Assembly: GCA_025359355.1 (NCBI GenBank)
Contig: JANYGR010000167.1
Location: forward strand, 1-6,470
Direction: 5' to 3'
DNA: 6,470 nucleotides
Source: Bacteroidota bacterium
GTDB taxonomy: Bacteria > Bacteroidota > Bacteroidia > B-17B0 > Aurantibacillaceae
The position numbers were made by a program, and so were the translations under genes. Below are positions 6,425 through 6,470 of this stretch, one piece after another (the stretch's first letter is position 1; each line of letters starts with the position of its first letter). Below the pieces are notes generated by a model. That model saw only the letters and a list, made by a program, of their open reading frames with translations, had not been told where the DNA came from and searched no databases.

Positions 6425-6470
6425 ATGGTTAAAAATACAGAAATAAAATTAGTCGGACAGCCGATATTGA
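6425..6470 (+). CDS. Start of a gene cut by the window edge, possibly an IS4-type transposase
   Basis: Fifteen codons are visible from the ATG: MVKNTEIKLVGQPIL, still open at the edge. An exact -7 box upstream and AT-rich leader DNA without a Shine-Dalgarno match the other gene starts of this window. The 'GQPI' near the N-terminus resembles the opening of Bacteroidota IS4-family transposases with a DUF4372 domain. A terminator directly upstream would also suit an insertion sequence protected from outside transcription. Fifteen residues are too few for a firm family call, and no terminal inverted repeat or target duplication can be recognised, so the transposase identity is a recollection-based guess. 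Confidence 0.45.
   Translation, partial: MVKNTEIKLVGQPIL

Overview
The window reads as low-GC chromosomal DNA of a Bacteroidota bacterium (Flavobacteriia, Sphingobacteriia or Cytophagia type). Three things support this. No gene has a Shine-Dalgarno sequence, several starts sit just downstream of TAnnTTTG-type -7 boxes, and the protein sequences have the character of that phylum. The genus cannot be named from the sequence alone. No CRISPR array, tRNA, rRNA or complete mobile element is visible.

Layout. Left edge to 199 (+): the C-terminal end of a GNAT acetyltransferase, closed by an intrinsic terminator at 198-227. 255-1241 (+): a complete tRNA-dihydrouridine synthase (DusB-like). 1238-4156 (-): a 972-residue FAD plus Fe-S dehydrogenase of the YdiJ / D-2-hydroxyglutarate dehydrogenase / GlcD-GlcF-fusion type. 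Its stop codon overlaps the dus stop, so the two genes converge with no space between them. 4198-6090 (-): a 630-residue protein fusing a phosphoserine phosphatase-like HAD domain (SerB) to a complete, ACT-containing 3-phosphoglycerate dehydrogenase (SerA). 6091-6424: an intergenic stretch with a leftward -7 box, two inverted repeats, two strong intrinsic terminators and a rightward promoter. 6425 to the right edge (+): the first 15 codons of a gene that may be an IS4-type transposase.

How the genes work together. The two leftward genes are separated by only 41 bp and look like one operon, serB-serA then the dehydrogenase. In other bacteria SerA reduces 2-oxoglutarate to D-2-hydroxyglutarate, which helps drive the unfavourable oxidation of 3-phosphoglycerate, and a flavin-dependent D-2-hydroxyglutarate dehydrogenase recycles the product. 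The arrangement suggests that coupling is built into one transcription unit here, with steps 1 and 3 of serine synthesis on one polypeptide. SerC, the middle step, is not in the window. This operon is the most interesting content. The remainder is ordinary housekeeping sequence plus a possible insertion-sequence boundary at the right edge.
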